DNA of 64,000 bases from Caldilineaceae bacterium (GTDB lineage: Bacteria > Chloroflexota > Anaerolineae > Caldilineales > Caldilineaceae): positions 1-64,000 of the forward strand of contig WTGY01000109.1 of NCBI GenBank assembly GCA_011523365.1, given 5' to 3'. The notes below the pieces were generated by a model. That model had not been told where the DNA came from, did not search any database, and saw only the letters and a program-made list of their open reading frames with translations. Below, piece by piece: positions 45,988-54,715 of the stretch (the stretch's first letter is position 1; each line of letters starts with the position of its first letter). A program made the translations under genes and the position numbers.

Positions 45988-48858
45988 TCATTGCAACAGT
46001 ACTTGCTGAAGTGGCAGCTCCTCCATATCGTACCAGTTCGGGCCGGCTTCGACATCCACCCTTAGGGGTACGTTCAAGTCGAAGGCCGATTCCATTTCTT
46101 TGCGTACAAGCGGGGCAACTACGTTCAGTTCCTCGTGAGGTACTTCGAGGACCAGTTCATCATGTACTTGCAGTAGCATTCTGGCCTTCAGACCTTCATC
46201 ACGGATGCACTTGTGGAGGTTTCTCATGGCCAGTTTGGTTATGTCAGCGGCCGTCCCCTGGATAGGGGCGTTGATCGCCTGTCGTTCGAGCGCCTGCCGC
46301 TGATTGAAGGGCAGATTTCCCTGCAGCTCATCGAAGATTCGTCTGCGGCCCAGCAGCGTCTCGACGAATCCCTCTTCGACCGCCTTTCGAATCGTGTCGT
46401 CAATGTATTGACGTACGTTGGGATAGGTCGCGAAGTACTGGTCCAGAAACTGCTGGGCCTCGGTTGGATCCATGTCCGTGCGGCTACTGAGGCCGAATGC
46501 GCTGACGCCGTAAATGGTAGCAAAGTTGATCGTTTTGCCCAGTCCGCGTTGATCGTAAGTGACCTGATCCAGGGGCACATCAAAGAGCAGCGATGCGGTC
46601 ACGGCGTGAATGTCCTGCTCCTGACGGAAGGCCTCAATGAGACGTTCTTCCTCGGCAATGTGGGCCAGGATTCTCAGTTCAACCTGGCTGTAGTCGGCTG
46701 CCAGAAGCAGGCAACCTTCCTCTGCTTCAAAGGCCTTGCGGATTTCCCGCCCGCGCTCGGTACGAATGGGAATGTTCTGCAAGTTGGGACCGTTGCTGCT
46801 GAGGCGGCCCGTTGCGGCACCCGCCTGACTGTAGTTTGTATGAACGCGGCCGGTGCTGCTGTTGACAAGACCGCCCAGCGAATCGACATAGGTTCCACGC
46901 AGTTTTTCGAGCTGGCGCTGCTCAAACAGCAGGTCAAGAAACTGATTTTGCTCAGGCGACAGTTTGGCCGTGGACGCCTTCAGTTTGTCCAATTCTCCGG
47001 CCGCGGTGCTGACAAATCCTGACTTTGTCTTCTTGAGTCCTTTGGCAGGGAAGGCCAGTTCATTGAACATTACATTACTGAGCTGCTGCGTACTGCGAAG
47101 ATTGAAGTCGTGTCCGACGATGTCTTTCAGGAGAAGATCGATTTCGTGCAATCGCGTGACCAGCCTCCTGGAAAGATCGTCCAGGAAATCGGTATTCAGG
47201 CGAATTCCGGCCATCTCCATGTCAGCAAGCACAGGGAGGAGCGGCAGTTCTATCTCCTCGTAGAGCTTCCACAGTGTGTCACTGGCCTCTTTCAAGCAGG
47301 GTGCGAGAGCCTCCCATAGATGAATTGTGGCATCCACGTCTGCGCCGCAGTAGCCGGTGACGCGATCGATGTCGACTTCTGCGATCGAGATCTGTTTGCG
47401 ACCCGATCCGATCAACTCGGAAATCTCTGTCATCGTCCAGCCGAGTTTGGTCTCGGCCTGACTCTTGAGGCCGATCGAACGGCTAGCCGGGTCCAGCAGC
47501 CAGGCGATGGTCATCGTATCGTGAATCGGGCCTTCTACCTGGAGCCCGTGCCGCCGGCAGACAACCAGATCGTATTTCCCGTTGTGCGCGACTTTGGGCA
47601 GAGTCGCGTCCGCAAAAAAGGGTTGCACGGCCTCACGCACTTTGTCCCAAGGAAGTTGCTCTCCATCGCTGTGCGCGACGGGAATATAGCAGCCTTTACC
47701 CTTGGCCCAGGCTATACCCAGCCCCACCAGGTCTGCAGCCATCGGATCCCTGCCGGAGGTCTCGACATCAAAGGAAATGATTTCTGCCTGTCTGAGTTCC
47801 TTGCACAGCTCGTTCAAGTCATCCAGGGCCTGAATACACTCGTAGGGGTGGTCGCCGGTTGCACTGGCTGAAGGCAGCCACCCCGAGGAAGTTGAATCGC
47901 TTTCTGAATCGGCGAAGAGGGTTGACTGTGCGTGCCCGGCGTCTACTTGAAGCGACCGGCCCTCGCCATTGCCCAGGAAACCGCCTTCGCCCAACTGATC
48001 CAGCTCGCGCTGAAGGCTGCGAAAATCCAACTCTTCGAAAATACGGCGCACAGCGCCACCATCGTACTGCTGGAGGCGGAACGCTTCGGCATCGAATGTA
48101 ACGTCCACGTCACAGACTATTGTCATCAGCCGCTTGTTGCGCCAGACGTCTTCTTCTGCATCGCGCAGATTCTGCTGCGACTTGGGTCCCCTGATTTCGT
48201 CGACGTGTGCGTACAGCTTGTCAAGAGAACCGTACTTTTTGAGGTATCGAATTGCAGTCTTTTCGCCCACACCCGGCACACCGGGGATATTGTCTGAGCT
48301 GTCGCCCACCAGGGCCTTCATTTCGAGGAACTGTTCAGGGTCGAGGCCGCCGTAACGTTCGGAAACTTCGGCGACGCCGAAGGGTAAGGTAGTCGGGGAA
48401 GGGCCGCCCGAAGTGTAGAGGACTTTCACTTTGTCGGCTACCAGCTGAAACATGTCACGGTCGCCGGACAGGATCAGGACATCGTGACCTTCGCCGGCAG
48501 CCTGACGGGCAAGCCCGCCCAGAATGTCGTCGGCCTCGAAATTCTCGAGCGTCAGGATAGGAATTTTCAAGGCTTCCAAGAGCTGTTCGATGCGATCCAT
48601 TTGGGGTCGCATTTCATCGGGCATGGCGTCACGGGTCGCCTTGTATTCGACGAACTCTTCGTGGCGGAAGGTGTCGCCTTTGTCAAATGCTACCGCTACA
48701 CCGTCAGGCCGGTATTCGCGCAGAACGCTGAAGAGCTTGCGGAAAAAGCCAAACACTGCCGTGGTCGGCTCCCCGCGGGAGGTAACCAAGGGTGTCTTGA
48801 CCCCGAAAAAGGCCCTAAATGCCTGGGAATGCCCATCAACCAGGAGGTAGGTCGACAC
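45988..48858 (-). CDS. polA: DNA polymerase I
   Basis: The 956-residue protein has all three domains. A 5'-3' exonuclease is at residues 1-290. The 3'-5' exonuclease keeps FDVET, NGKYD and YCGAD, so proofreading should work. The polymerase domain has DYSQVELRILAH, GLGKTINFATIYGVSAFG and VHDELVLEVP. It removes RNA primers and repairs DNA. The start is GTG. It is complete and ordinary for the family. Confidence 0.96.
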   Translation of the reverse strand: MSTYLLVDGHSQAFRAFFGVKTPLVTSRGEPTTAVFGFFRKLFSVLREYRPDGVAVAFDKGDTFRHEEFVEYKATRDAMPDEMRPQMDRIEQLLEALKIPILTLENFEADDILGGLARQAAGEGHDVLILSGDRDMFQLVADKVKVLYTSGGPSPTTLPFGVAEVSERYGGLDPEQFLEMKALVGDSSDNIPGVPGVGEKTAIRYLKKYGSLDKLYAHVDEIRGPKSQQNLRDAEEDVWRNKRLMTIVCDVDVTFDAEAFRLQQYDGGAVRRIFEELDFRSLQRELDQLGEGGFLGNGEGRSLQVDAGHAQSTLFADSESDSTSSGWLPSASATGDHPYECIQALDDLNELCKELRQAEIISFDVETSGRDPMAADLVGLGIAWAKGKGCYIPVAHSDGEQLPWDKVREAVQPFFADATLPKVAHNGKYDLVVCRRHGLQVEGPIHDTMTIAWLLDPASRSIGLKSQAETKLGWTMTEISELIGSGRKQISIAEVDIDRVTGYCGADVDATIHLWEALAPCLKEASDTLWKLYEEIELPLLPVLADMEMAGIRLNTDFLDDLSRRLVTRLHEIDLLLKDIVGHDFNLRSTQQLSNVMFNELAFPAKGLKKTKSGFVSTAAGELDKLKASTAKLSPEQNQFLDLLFEQRQLEKLRGTYVDSLGGLVNSSTGRVHTNYSQAGAATGRLSSNGPNLQNIPIRTERGREIRKAFEAEEGCLLLAADYSQVELRILAHIAEEERLIEAFRQEQDIHAVTASLLFDVPLDQVTYDQRGLGKTINFATIYGVSAFGLSSRTDMDPTEAQQFLDQYFATYPNVRQYIDDTIRKAVEEGFVETLLGRRRIFDELQGNLPFNQRQALERQAINAPIQGTAADITKLAMRNLHKCIRDEGLKARMLLQVHDELVLEVPHEELNVVAPLVRKEMESAFDLNVPLRVDVEAGPNWYDMEELPLQQVLLQ

Positions 48859-48963
48859 TGTTTTTCACCCATTTGACCTGACTACGCCCCGCCACTCGCT
48901 GTACGCGGCGAACGCAGACTCAAAGAAATACGCAGCTCTTTTGTGTTTCGAGGGATAGAGCGC

Positions 48964-49179
48964 CTACTTTTCGATCACCAACTGGCCGCTGGACACCAGC
49001 TCACTAATCTGGCTGAAGTCCAGGATTGATCGCAGAGTGCGCATCTTGCGGCCAGCATCCAGACGATACTGGCCGGTAGGAAGTTCCAAGATAAAGTTCT
49101 TCTGGCTGCGGTTGGCAAGGACAATCACGTCCTTCGGATCTTCCAGCCAGGTTATGTCATCGTAACTACGTTTTGACAC
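48964..49179 (-). CDS. Small conserved-looking protein, unknown
   Basis: The 71-residue frame from a GTG start has AAAGGAA 10 bp upstream. It is a compact soluble protein with a basic start (SKRSYDD) and ILELPTGQYRLDAGRKMRTLRSILDF. I do not recognise it. Gene-like codon use and a clear ribosome site support it. A longer frame to 49254 lacks such a site. It lies between polA and the glycosyltransferase, both on the same strand. Confidence 0.6.
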   Translation of the reverse strand: MSKRSYDDITWLEDPKDVIVLANRSQKNFILELPTGQYRLDAGRKMRTLRSILDFSQISELVSSGQLVIEK

Positions 49180-49307
49180 GGCATCGTTCCTTTGACCCGG
49201 GATTCGGCACTTCAGCGTACCGGGCTGCGCCATGAAGACGGGCCAACAACACACGGCTTTGGGCCCAACCAGATGTTCGCCCTATTGCAACAATTGTACA
49301 GGCGCCA

Positions 49308-50876
49308 TCAGTATTTGACAAGGTTCTTTGGTGGTTGCGGCCTGGCCGATCTGCGCCCAAGATGCAAGCGAGCGGAGCGCGCCATCGATGATTCATAGAG
49401 CCCGACTGCTGCCACTAGCGCATATCCGCAGGCGTATAAGGCTAGGAAGGGCAGATTCCACCACTGGCCGTGGATGGCAGCGAGGTAGCAGCCAGTGCCC
49501 GCATAGATGGCAAGAGTCAACTCGACGGCGACAAGCGGCTCCAAGTCGAGGGCATAGCCGCTGCCGTGCCAGGTACCGGCACTGCCTTCGACATTGAACT
49601 TCGGCGTCCGCAAGAAAGCCCCTCCCTTACCGAAGAGCGCCTGCCAGGCTGCAACCGAATTACTGAGCGAAAGTCCCATGCCCAGGAGCATGAGAAGGGG
49701 CAGACGGGCCCAGCGACGCGTCCAGTCCTGTGGGTGAAGACGACGCTGCGCAAGCGCATATAGGGCAGGGGGTCCTACGGAAACCAGGCTCAGGTAGGCA
49801 AGAGGCCAGTAGGCCTGGCTGCCGAACAGCATGAGAAGAGGGGTAACGAGGAGCAAGAGCAACAAGAGCGGGTGGATCAGATAGCCGCCCAGGTGGACAT
49901 ATGCGGCAGTCCTCTTCACAGTTGACCAGCCGCTCCGCCAGACCGAGGGCGCCAGCTTGCGCAGCGTCGCCACACTGCCCTTTGCCCAGCGGAACTGTTG
50001 TCGCTTGAAGGCGAGAAGTTGGGGCGGAAGTTCGGCAGGGGATTCGACTTCGTCCAGGTACACGCCCTGCCAGCCGGCCAGCTGTGCACGGTAGCTCAGG
50101 TCGAGGTCCTCACAGAGCGTGTCGTCCTGCCAGCCGCCAACTGCCTCGTCTTCAATGCAGGCCCGCCGCCACACGCCCGCGGAACCGTTGAAACCGAATG
50201 GCAGCCCAACGGAATGGCGCGCTGACTGTTCGACAACAAAGTGACCGTCGAGTGCCAGTGCCTGAGCCTTTGTCAGCGCAGAGTATCGTTCGTTCAGATG
50301 GGTCCAGCGTGTTTGGACGAATCCGACATTCTGTCCGGCGCTGTCGAGAAAGGTGGGTAGCGTATGTTTCAGAAAGTCTGGCAGTGGTGCGAAGTCTGCA
50401 TCGAATACGGCGATAAACTCACCTGTGGCCTGGTGCAGACCCTCCTTCAGTGCGCCTGCCTTGAAGCCGCGCCGGTCGCTGCGGTGCAGGACTTGAACAT
50501 CGGTGCCCTGGCTACGCCAGAATTCTGCACGGTTTTCGGCGATGGCCGTGGTACCGTCGGTTGAATCGTCGAGGACCTGGATCTGTAAGCGATCGGAAGG
50601 GTATTCCAATGCGGCACAGGCGTCGATGAGACGACTGACGACGTGAACTTCGTTGTAGACCGGCAGTTGGACAGTCACAGATGGCCAGTCAAGGCTCTCA
50701 TTGTACAGTCTACCAACAGCGGTATTGACAGAACGTGCTTTCGACTTCCGCAGCAGCCTTTCCTCGCGCAGCTTCAGCAAGGTGAGAATCAGCGCTTGCA
50801 GACCGTAGATGGCGAGACCCGTGGCGCCGACCAGGTATAGGATCTGCAGGCCTACCAAGAAAAGAGCGTTTAGCAC
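49308..50876 (-). CDS. Family 2 glycosyltransferase, cellulose-synthase-like
   Basis: The 522-residue membrane enzyme has the processive glycosyltransferase motifs: DAD in AVFDADFAPLPDF, ED in CEDLDLSYRAQLAGW, and QQFRWAKGS near residue 290. An N-terminal helix and several C-terminal helices place it in the membrane. It probably makes a surface polysaccharide or adds a sugar to a lipid carrier. The start is GTG with GGAGAG upstream. No partner genes for cellulose or curdlan synthesis are near. Confidence 0.9.
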   Translation of the reverse strand: MLNALFLVGLQILYLVGATGLAIYGLQALILTLLKLREERLLRKSKARSVNTAVGRLYNESLDWPSVTVQLPVYNEVHVVSRLIDACAALEYPSDRLQIQVLDDSTDGTTAIAENRAEFWRSQGTDVQVLHRSDRRGFKAGALKEGLHQATGEFIAVFDADFAPLPDFLKHTLPTFLDSAGQNVGFVQTRWTHLNERYSALTKAQALALDGHFVVEQSARHSVGLPFGFNGSAGVWRRACIEDEAVGGWQDDTLCEDLDLSYRAQLAGWQGVYLDEVESPAELPPQLLAFKRQQFRWAKGSVATLRKLAPSVWRSGWSTVKRTAAYVHLGGYLIHPLLLLLLLVTPLLMLFGSQAYWPLAYLSLVSVGPPALYALAQRRLHPQDWTRRWARLPLLMLLGMGLSLSNSVAAWQALFGKGGAFLRTPKFNVEGSAGTWHGSGYALDLEPLVAVELTLAIYAGTGCYLAAIHGQWWNLPFLALYACGYALVAAVGLYESSMARSARLHLGRRSARPQPPKNLVKY

Positions 50877-51190
50877 TTCCTACTCTCCAAATAGGCGGAA
50901 CAGAAGTCTGATAAGGTTACCATGTTCCTCTAGCCAGCCCCTGCTGGAGTATTAACTGGTTGGTCTCAGGTTTGCAACATGCAGCAACCCATCGCCAGCA
51001 ACTGTTTGGTCTATTGTCGCGGCTTCACGCAAAAACGCCGACGTTCGCCGCCGGCCTCGTCAGCATTTCAAAGTATAGTTCAGTACGGCACAAAACGGCG
51101 CGAGGTCTTGAGTCATAAAGGGCCTCGCGCCGCTCTCGAGTAAGGCGAAATTGAACGCCCCAACTCGGTATTCGCCAATGTGCCAACCGC
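50877..51190. other. Intergenic stretch upstream of glycosyltransferase
   Basis: It contains the EF-G terminator at 51092-51132. No other gene or RNA is seen. Confidence 0.5.
51092..51132 (-). terminator. Intrinsic terminator after EF-G gene
   Basis: On the minus strand CGGCGCGAGG pairs with CCTCGCGCCG over 10 bp with a 17-base loop, followed by TTTTG. It lies 60 bases past the EF-G stop and is the clearest intrinsic terminator in the window. Confidence 0.75.
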
Positions 51191-53254
51191 CTACTCCTGC
51201 TCGGCCTCCTCCTCTTTGCTCTGCGTAATGACCTGGTCGGCCAGGTGGCTGGGTACGGGTTCGTAGCGGCCGAACTCGATGGTGTAGATGCCGCGTCCCT
51301 GTGTCATGGAACGCAGATCGGTGCCGTAGCGCAGTATCTCGGCAAGCGGGATCTCAGCGTTGATGATGGCGCGGTTGTTTCTGTTCTCCATTCCCAGCAC
51401 TCGGCCGCGGCGGTTGTTGAGATCGCCCATTACATCGCCCATGAATTCGTCAGGCACGGTCACGCGCATGGTGTAGATCGGCTCGAGCAAGACCGGGCGG
51501 GCCTCCTGCATTGCGATCTTGAATACCTCGCGGCCAGCGGTCTGGAAGGCAATGTCCTTGGAGTCGACAGGATGGTGCTTGCCGTCAAAGACGATGGCCT
51601 TGACGTCTACAATCGGGTAGCCGGCGATCACGCCTTGGTCGAGAATCTGCCGGATGCCTTTCTCAATGGAAGGGATGAAGACGCTGGGGATCGAGCCGCC
51701 AAAGACTTCGCTGTCGTAGGCGAATCCGTCGCCGCGGTCCAGCGGCTCTACGCGCAGCTCGACGTCGGCAAACTGGCCCGCGCCGCCGGTCTGCTTCTTG
51801 TGGCGGTAGTGGGCGCTGGCGGTGCGGGTTACCGTCTCCTGGTAGGGCACTCTCGGCATGGCGGTGTCGACCTTTACGCCGAATTTGGAGTCCAGACTCC
51901 TGATGGCGACATCGATGTGCGTGTCGCCCATGCCCTGCAAAATGTTCTGCTTTGTGGCCTGGATATACTCGACCTGAAGCGTCGGATTTTCTTCGGCCAG
52001 GGCCTGCAGGCCCTGACCCATTTTGGCGCTGTCGGCCTTGGTCGCCGGCATCACTGCCACGGAATAGAGAGGCCTTGGGTATTCGGGGGGCGCAACGACA
52101 AGCTGCTGCTCGCTGAGCGTATCCGAAGTCTTCAGCCCATCCATTTTTGTCAGAACACCTATGTCGCCGGCAGCGAGCGCAGTCGCGGCATCCAACTCTT
52201 TTCCGCGGACATGGAACAGATTCTGAAGCTTCACGTTTTCGCCGGAACGCTGAATCGTCGCCCCTTTATCGACGGCAAGCGAGCCCGAAAATACGCGAAC
52301 GTAACTCATGCGACCTACATACCGGTCGACGATGGTCTTGAAAACATAGGCGACAAGTGGTCCGTCCACGTCGCCGGACGTCTCCAGCAGATCTTCACCG
52401 CCGTTGGGAACGGAATTGACCACGTCTGTTGGGGAAGGCACGTAGCTGGTAAGCGCCCGCGCCAAGCTGAAAAGTCCGATATTCTGGATGGCGCTACCGC
52501 AGAAGACAGGTACAATCTGGCCATCCTGAACGCCTTGCTTCAGCCCCTGCCGCACCTCGTCTTCGGTCAGTTCTTCGCCCTCAAGATACTTCATGATCAG
52601 CTCGTCGTCCGTCTCGGCGGCGGCGTCAACGAGGTTTTGCCGGGCTTCCTCTACCTCGTCCTCCATGTCTGCGGGGATATCGGCGACGGTCGCATCCGGG
52701 CCCATATATGCCTTCATATCCACCAAGTTGACAATGCCTTCGAATTCCTCGCCAGAACCGATGGGCAGTTGGAACGGCAGAATCGTTCCAGAAAATACCT
52801 CGGTCGCGCTTGCCAGCGCATTGGGGAAGTTGGCGTTTTCCCGGTCCATTTTGTTGACAAAAATCAGTCTGGGCTTTTCGACTGCATCCAGCTGTTCCCA
52901 CGCCAGTTCCGTGCCGACTTCAACGCCTGCCACCGAGTCAAGAAGCACGAGGCCGGCCTCCGAGATGGAAAGCCCGCTGATTACTTCGCCCACGAAGTCC
53001 AAGTAACCGGGCGTGTCTACAAGGTTGAGCCTGGTTTCCTGGAATTCCACCGGAACGACGGAAAGGTTTATGGAAATGCCGCGCCGCTGTTCTTCAACGT
53101 CCCAATCTGAGACAGTGGAACCGTCCTCGACACGTCCGACACGGCTGGTCCCACCACTGTTGAACAGGAGCGCTTCAACCAGGGATGTCTTACCGGAACT
53201 ACCGTGTCCAAGAACTGTGATATTGCGAATCTTGTCAATCGAAAACTCGGCCAT
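51191..53254 (-). CDS. fusA: Elongation factor G, EF-G-like type
   Basis: The 687-residue translational GTPase has all five EF-G domains. G motifs are GHGSSGKTSLVEALLF, RGISINLS, DTPGYLDFVGEV and NKMD. Normal EF-G has AHIDAGKTT in the first, so this looks like the EF-G-like paralogue group, which has roles in ribosome translocation, recycling or unknown steps. It could be the sole EF-G or a second copy. GAGGAGG precedes the ATG. An intrinsic terminator follows, and the gene stands alone. Confidence 0.88.
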   Translation of the reverse strand: MAEFSIDKIRNITVLGHGSSGKTSLVEALLFNSGGTSRVGRVEDGSTVSDWDVEEQRRGISINLSVVPVEFQETRLNLVDTPGYLDFVGEVISGLSISEAGLVLLDSVAGVEVGTELAWEQLDAVEKPRLIFVNKMDRENANFPNALASATEVFSGTILPFQLPIGSGEEFEGIVNLVDMKAYMGPDATVADIPADMEDEVEEARQNLVDAAAETDDELIMKYLEGEELTEDEVRQGLKQGVQDGQIVPVFCGSAIQNIGLFSLARALTSYVPSPTDVVNSVPNGGEDLLETSGDVDGPLVAYVFKTIVDRYVGRMSYVRVFSGSLAVDKGATIQRSGENVKLQNLFHVRGKELDAATALAAGDIGVLTKMDGLKTSDTLSEQQLVVAPPEYPRPLYSVAVMPATKADSAKMGQGLQALAEENPTLQVEYIQATKQNILQGMGDTHIDVAIRSLDSKFGVKVDTAMPRVPYQETVTRTASAHYRHKKQTGGAGQFADVELRVEPLDRGDGFAYDSEVFGGSIPSVFIPSIEKGIRQILDQGVIAGYPIVDVKAIVFDGKHHPVDSKDIAFQTAGREVFKIAMQEARPVLLEPIYTMRVTVPDEFMGDVMGDLNNRRGRVLGMENRNNRAIINAEIPLAEILRYGTDLRSMTQGRGIYTIEFGRYEPVPSHLADQVITQSKEEEAEQE

Positions 53255-53698
53255 GAATCCTCCTCACACCTATCTGCTTATACCTCAAACTGGCAATGGA
53301 TCTGTCTTCGGTAACTGGAACCATAGCGGCAGTCGCCGATTGATTCGGGCCAGCCGCGACATGGAATATTGTCAAAAAGATATTGGCCTGCAGCCGGATA
53401 ACATTTTAACTTTTCTCGCAGCAATTGTCAATGAAATTGGTTGTTGAATCAGGGCGTTCACATATTGTTGGGAGAGAACTTTCAGGAGATAGTCAGTATT
53501 CCAATCGACAAGGTAACGACACGCAGAGATTCCGGTGTGGGCGCTCTTCAGTCTGCGCAAGAGGCTGAGAGCCATGCGGTGCAAAACGGTCAAGTTGTGC
53601 TGCGCATGAAAGCCTTGGGGGCCGATGTGTGCAATTCATACATGGAGGACAGTGCGTCTTGATGGTGGATCACTGGCTTTCTCGTCTGTGTATTGGGC

Positions 53699-53738
53699 GA
53701 GAGTTTACGAGCGTTTACGAGAGTTTGCGAGAGTTTAC
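53699..53738 (+). repeat. Four tandem 10-bp units
   Basis: GAGAGTTTAC, GAGCGTTTAC, GAGAGTTTGC, GAGAGTTTAC follow each other without gaps, each unit one helix turn long. Confidence 0.85.
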
Positions 53739-53884
53739 TTGATGCCGTGACTGCAGTGCACGAAAATCGCTCGATGGGCTGTGATGAGGGATTGACTGGT
53801 GTGCGCGGGCGCGTACGAGATCAGTCGAGATATGTACAGAAGTTGTGCATCCGCTGATTTGGTGGGACCCAGTTGGCGTAAGAT

Positions 53885-53934
53885 GTCGGGTCATGTCGGG
53901 TAAAGTAGGCATAAGTCGGGCAAAGTCGGGTCAA
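53885..53934 (+). repeat. Five phased GTCGGG 10-bp units
   Basis: GTCGGGTCAT, GTCGGGTAAA, GTAGGCATAA, GTCGGGCAAA, GTCGGGTCAA are back to back. GTCGGG is conserved in four of five. An A/T-run follows. Confidence 0.85.
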
Positions 53935-54119
53935 ATTTTTTCCTCTGGGTTCTGTTTTCGTTACGCTTTTGCATCAGTTTTCCCGTCTTTGGCGTCTATT
54001 CCCGGTTCTGGCAAGTTCTCTTCGATGCTCATCCACTACTCTACCAGACGACAGACTCATGCCGGTTTGCTGGCGGTGGGGGGTAGAGTGTCGTGTCTGG
54101 GCGGTTCAGGTGGGGTCAT

Positions 54120-54149
54120 GTCGGGTCAGTTCGCGAAAAGTCGGGTCGG
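54120..54149 (+). repeat. Second group of GTCGGG units
   Basis: GTCGGGTCAG at 54120 and GTCGGGTCGG at 54140 are two 10-bp turns apart, with a related GGGGTCAT just before. Confidence 0.6.
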
Positions 54150-54324
54150 AGCGGCCACTTTTCCTTTACTTGGGGGTATGAGTTTGAATGCACGCACTTC
54201 AGCTCTTCGTCTTTGCTGCTAATTGTGCAGACAGATTGCCGGCAGTAGGCAGTCCAGGAGTCGTTAACGTCTGTCTGACCTGAAATCTGCGGGCCCATGA
54301 TGTTTTCAATCCACTAGGTCACGC

Positions 54325-54341
54325 ACTAGGGGTGCCTCTAC
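54325..54341 (+). repeat. Degenerate CACAAG hairpin repeat
   Basis: ACTAGGGGTGCCTCTAC differs at two places from the right half of the copy at 54383-54403; its left arm is eroded (GGTCACGC). Confidence 0.5.
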
Positions 54342-54382
54342 GGGGAATGGGGCAGGTTGACGCATTTGAGGCCGGCGGCCCT

Positions 54383-54403
54383 GGGCACCCACAAGGGGTG
54401 CCC
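54383..54403 (+). repeat. CACAAG hairpin repeat, copy B
   Basis: GGGCACCC and GGGTGCCC form a perfect 8-bp stem with loop ACAAG, then CTAC. Compared with 37806-37826 the inner pairs change together. Confidence 0.7.
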
Positions 54404-54688
54404 CTACTGTGGGACGCCTTGTCAGGAGGAAATGTTAACGAGAGCCGTAGCAAGTGCCGTTTTTCGCGTCCAGAGCTCCTACCGGCGAGCGTCATGGCTT
54501 GATTGTGAAGATTCACTTTCAGAAATGCCTAACTGAAACTTGGCATAAGGTTATTATATCACTGATTCTGAGGCGATTGCCCTGTTTTTGAATGGAAATG
54601 GCGGACGACTGAATGTGCCGACAGCTCCAAGCCTTCCCCTCATTGCGGTGACCCGACGGAAATAAGGGGTGAGAGATACCGAATGCGA

Positions 54689-54715
54689 AAGATGCTACCT
54701 GTGGCACAGCATCTT
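54689..54715 (-). terminator. Terminator after acyl-CoA dehydrogenase gene
   Basis: On the minus strand AAGATGCT and AGCATCTT form an 8-bp stem with an 11-base loop, overlapping the stop codon and followed by TTC. Confidence 0.5.

Larger units (their letters stand above)
53255..54688. other. 1.4-kb gene-free stretch with phased 10-bp repeats
   Basis: No frame here looks coding. The region has a run of four 10-bp units (53699-53738), five GTCGGG units (53885-53934), two more at 54120-54149, and two CACAAG-type hairpins. A regulatory, replication or decayed role is possible. Confidence 0.6.

Noticed and set aside
51245..53110. 621-codon frame opposite EF-G
   Set aside because: It is the antisense shadow of the EF-G gene, produced by its codon bias.
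53845..54222. 125-codon frame across the GTCGGG repeats
   Set aside because: The frame is composed of repeat-derived residues with no ribosome site; it looks random.
54432..54536. 34-codon frame after AGGAGGA near 54425
   Set aside because: The ribosome site is only three bases from the ATG, too close, and the peptide has no gene-like features.
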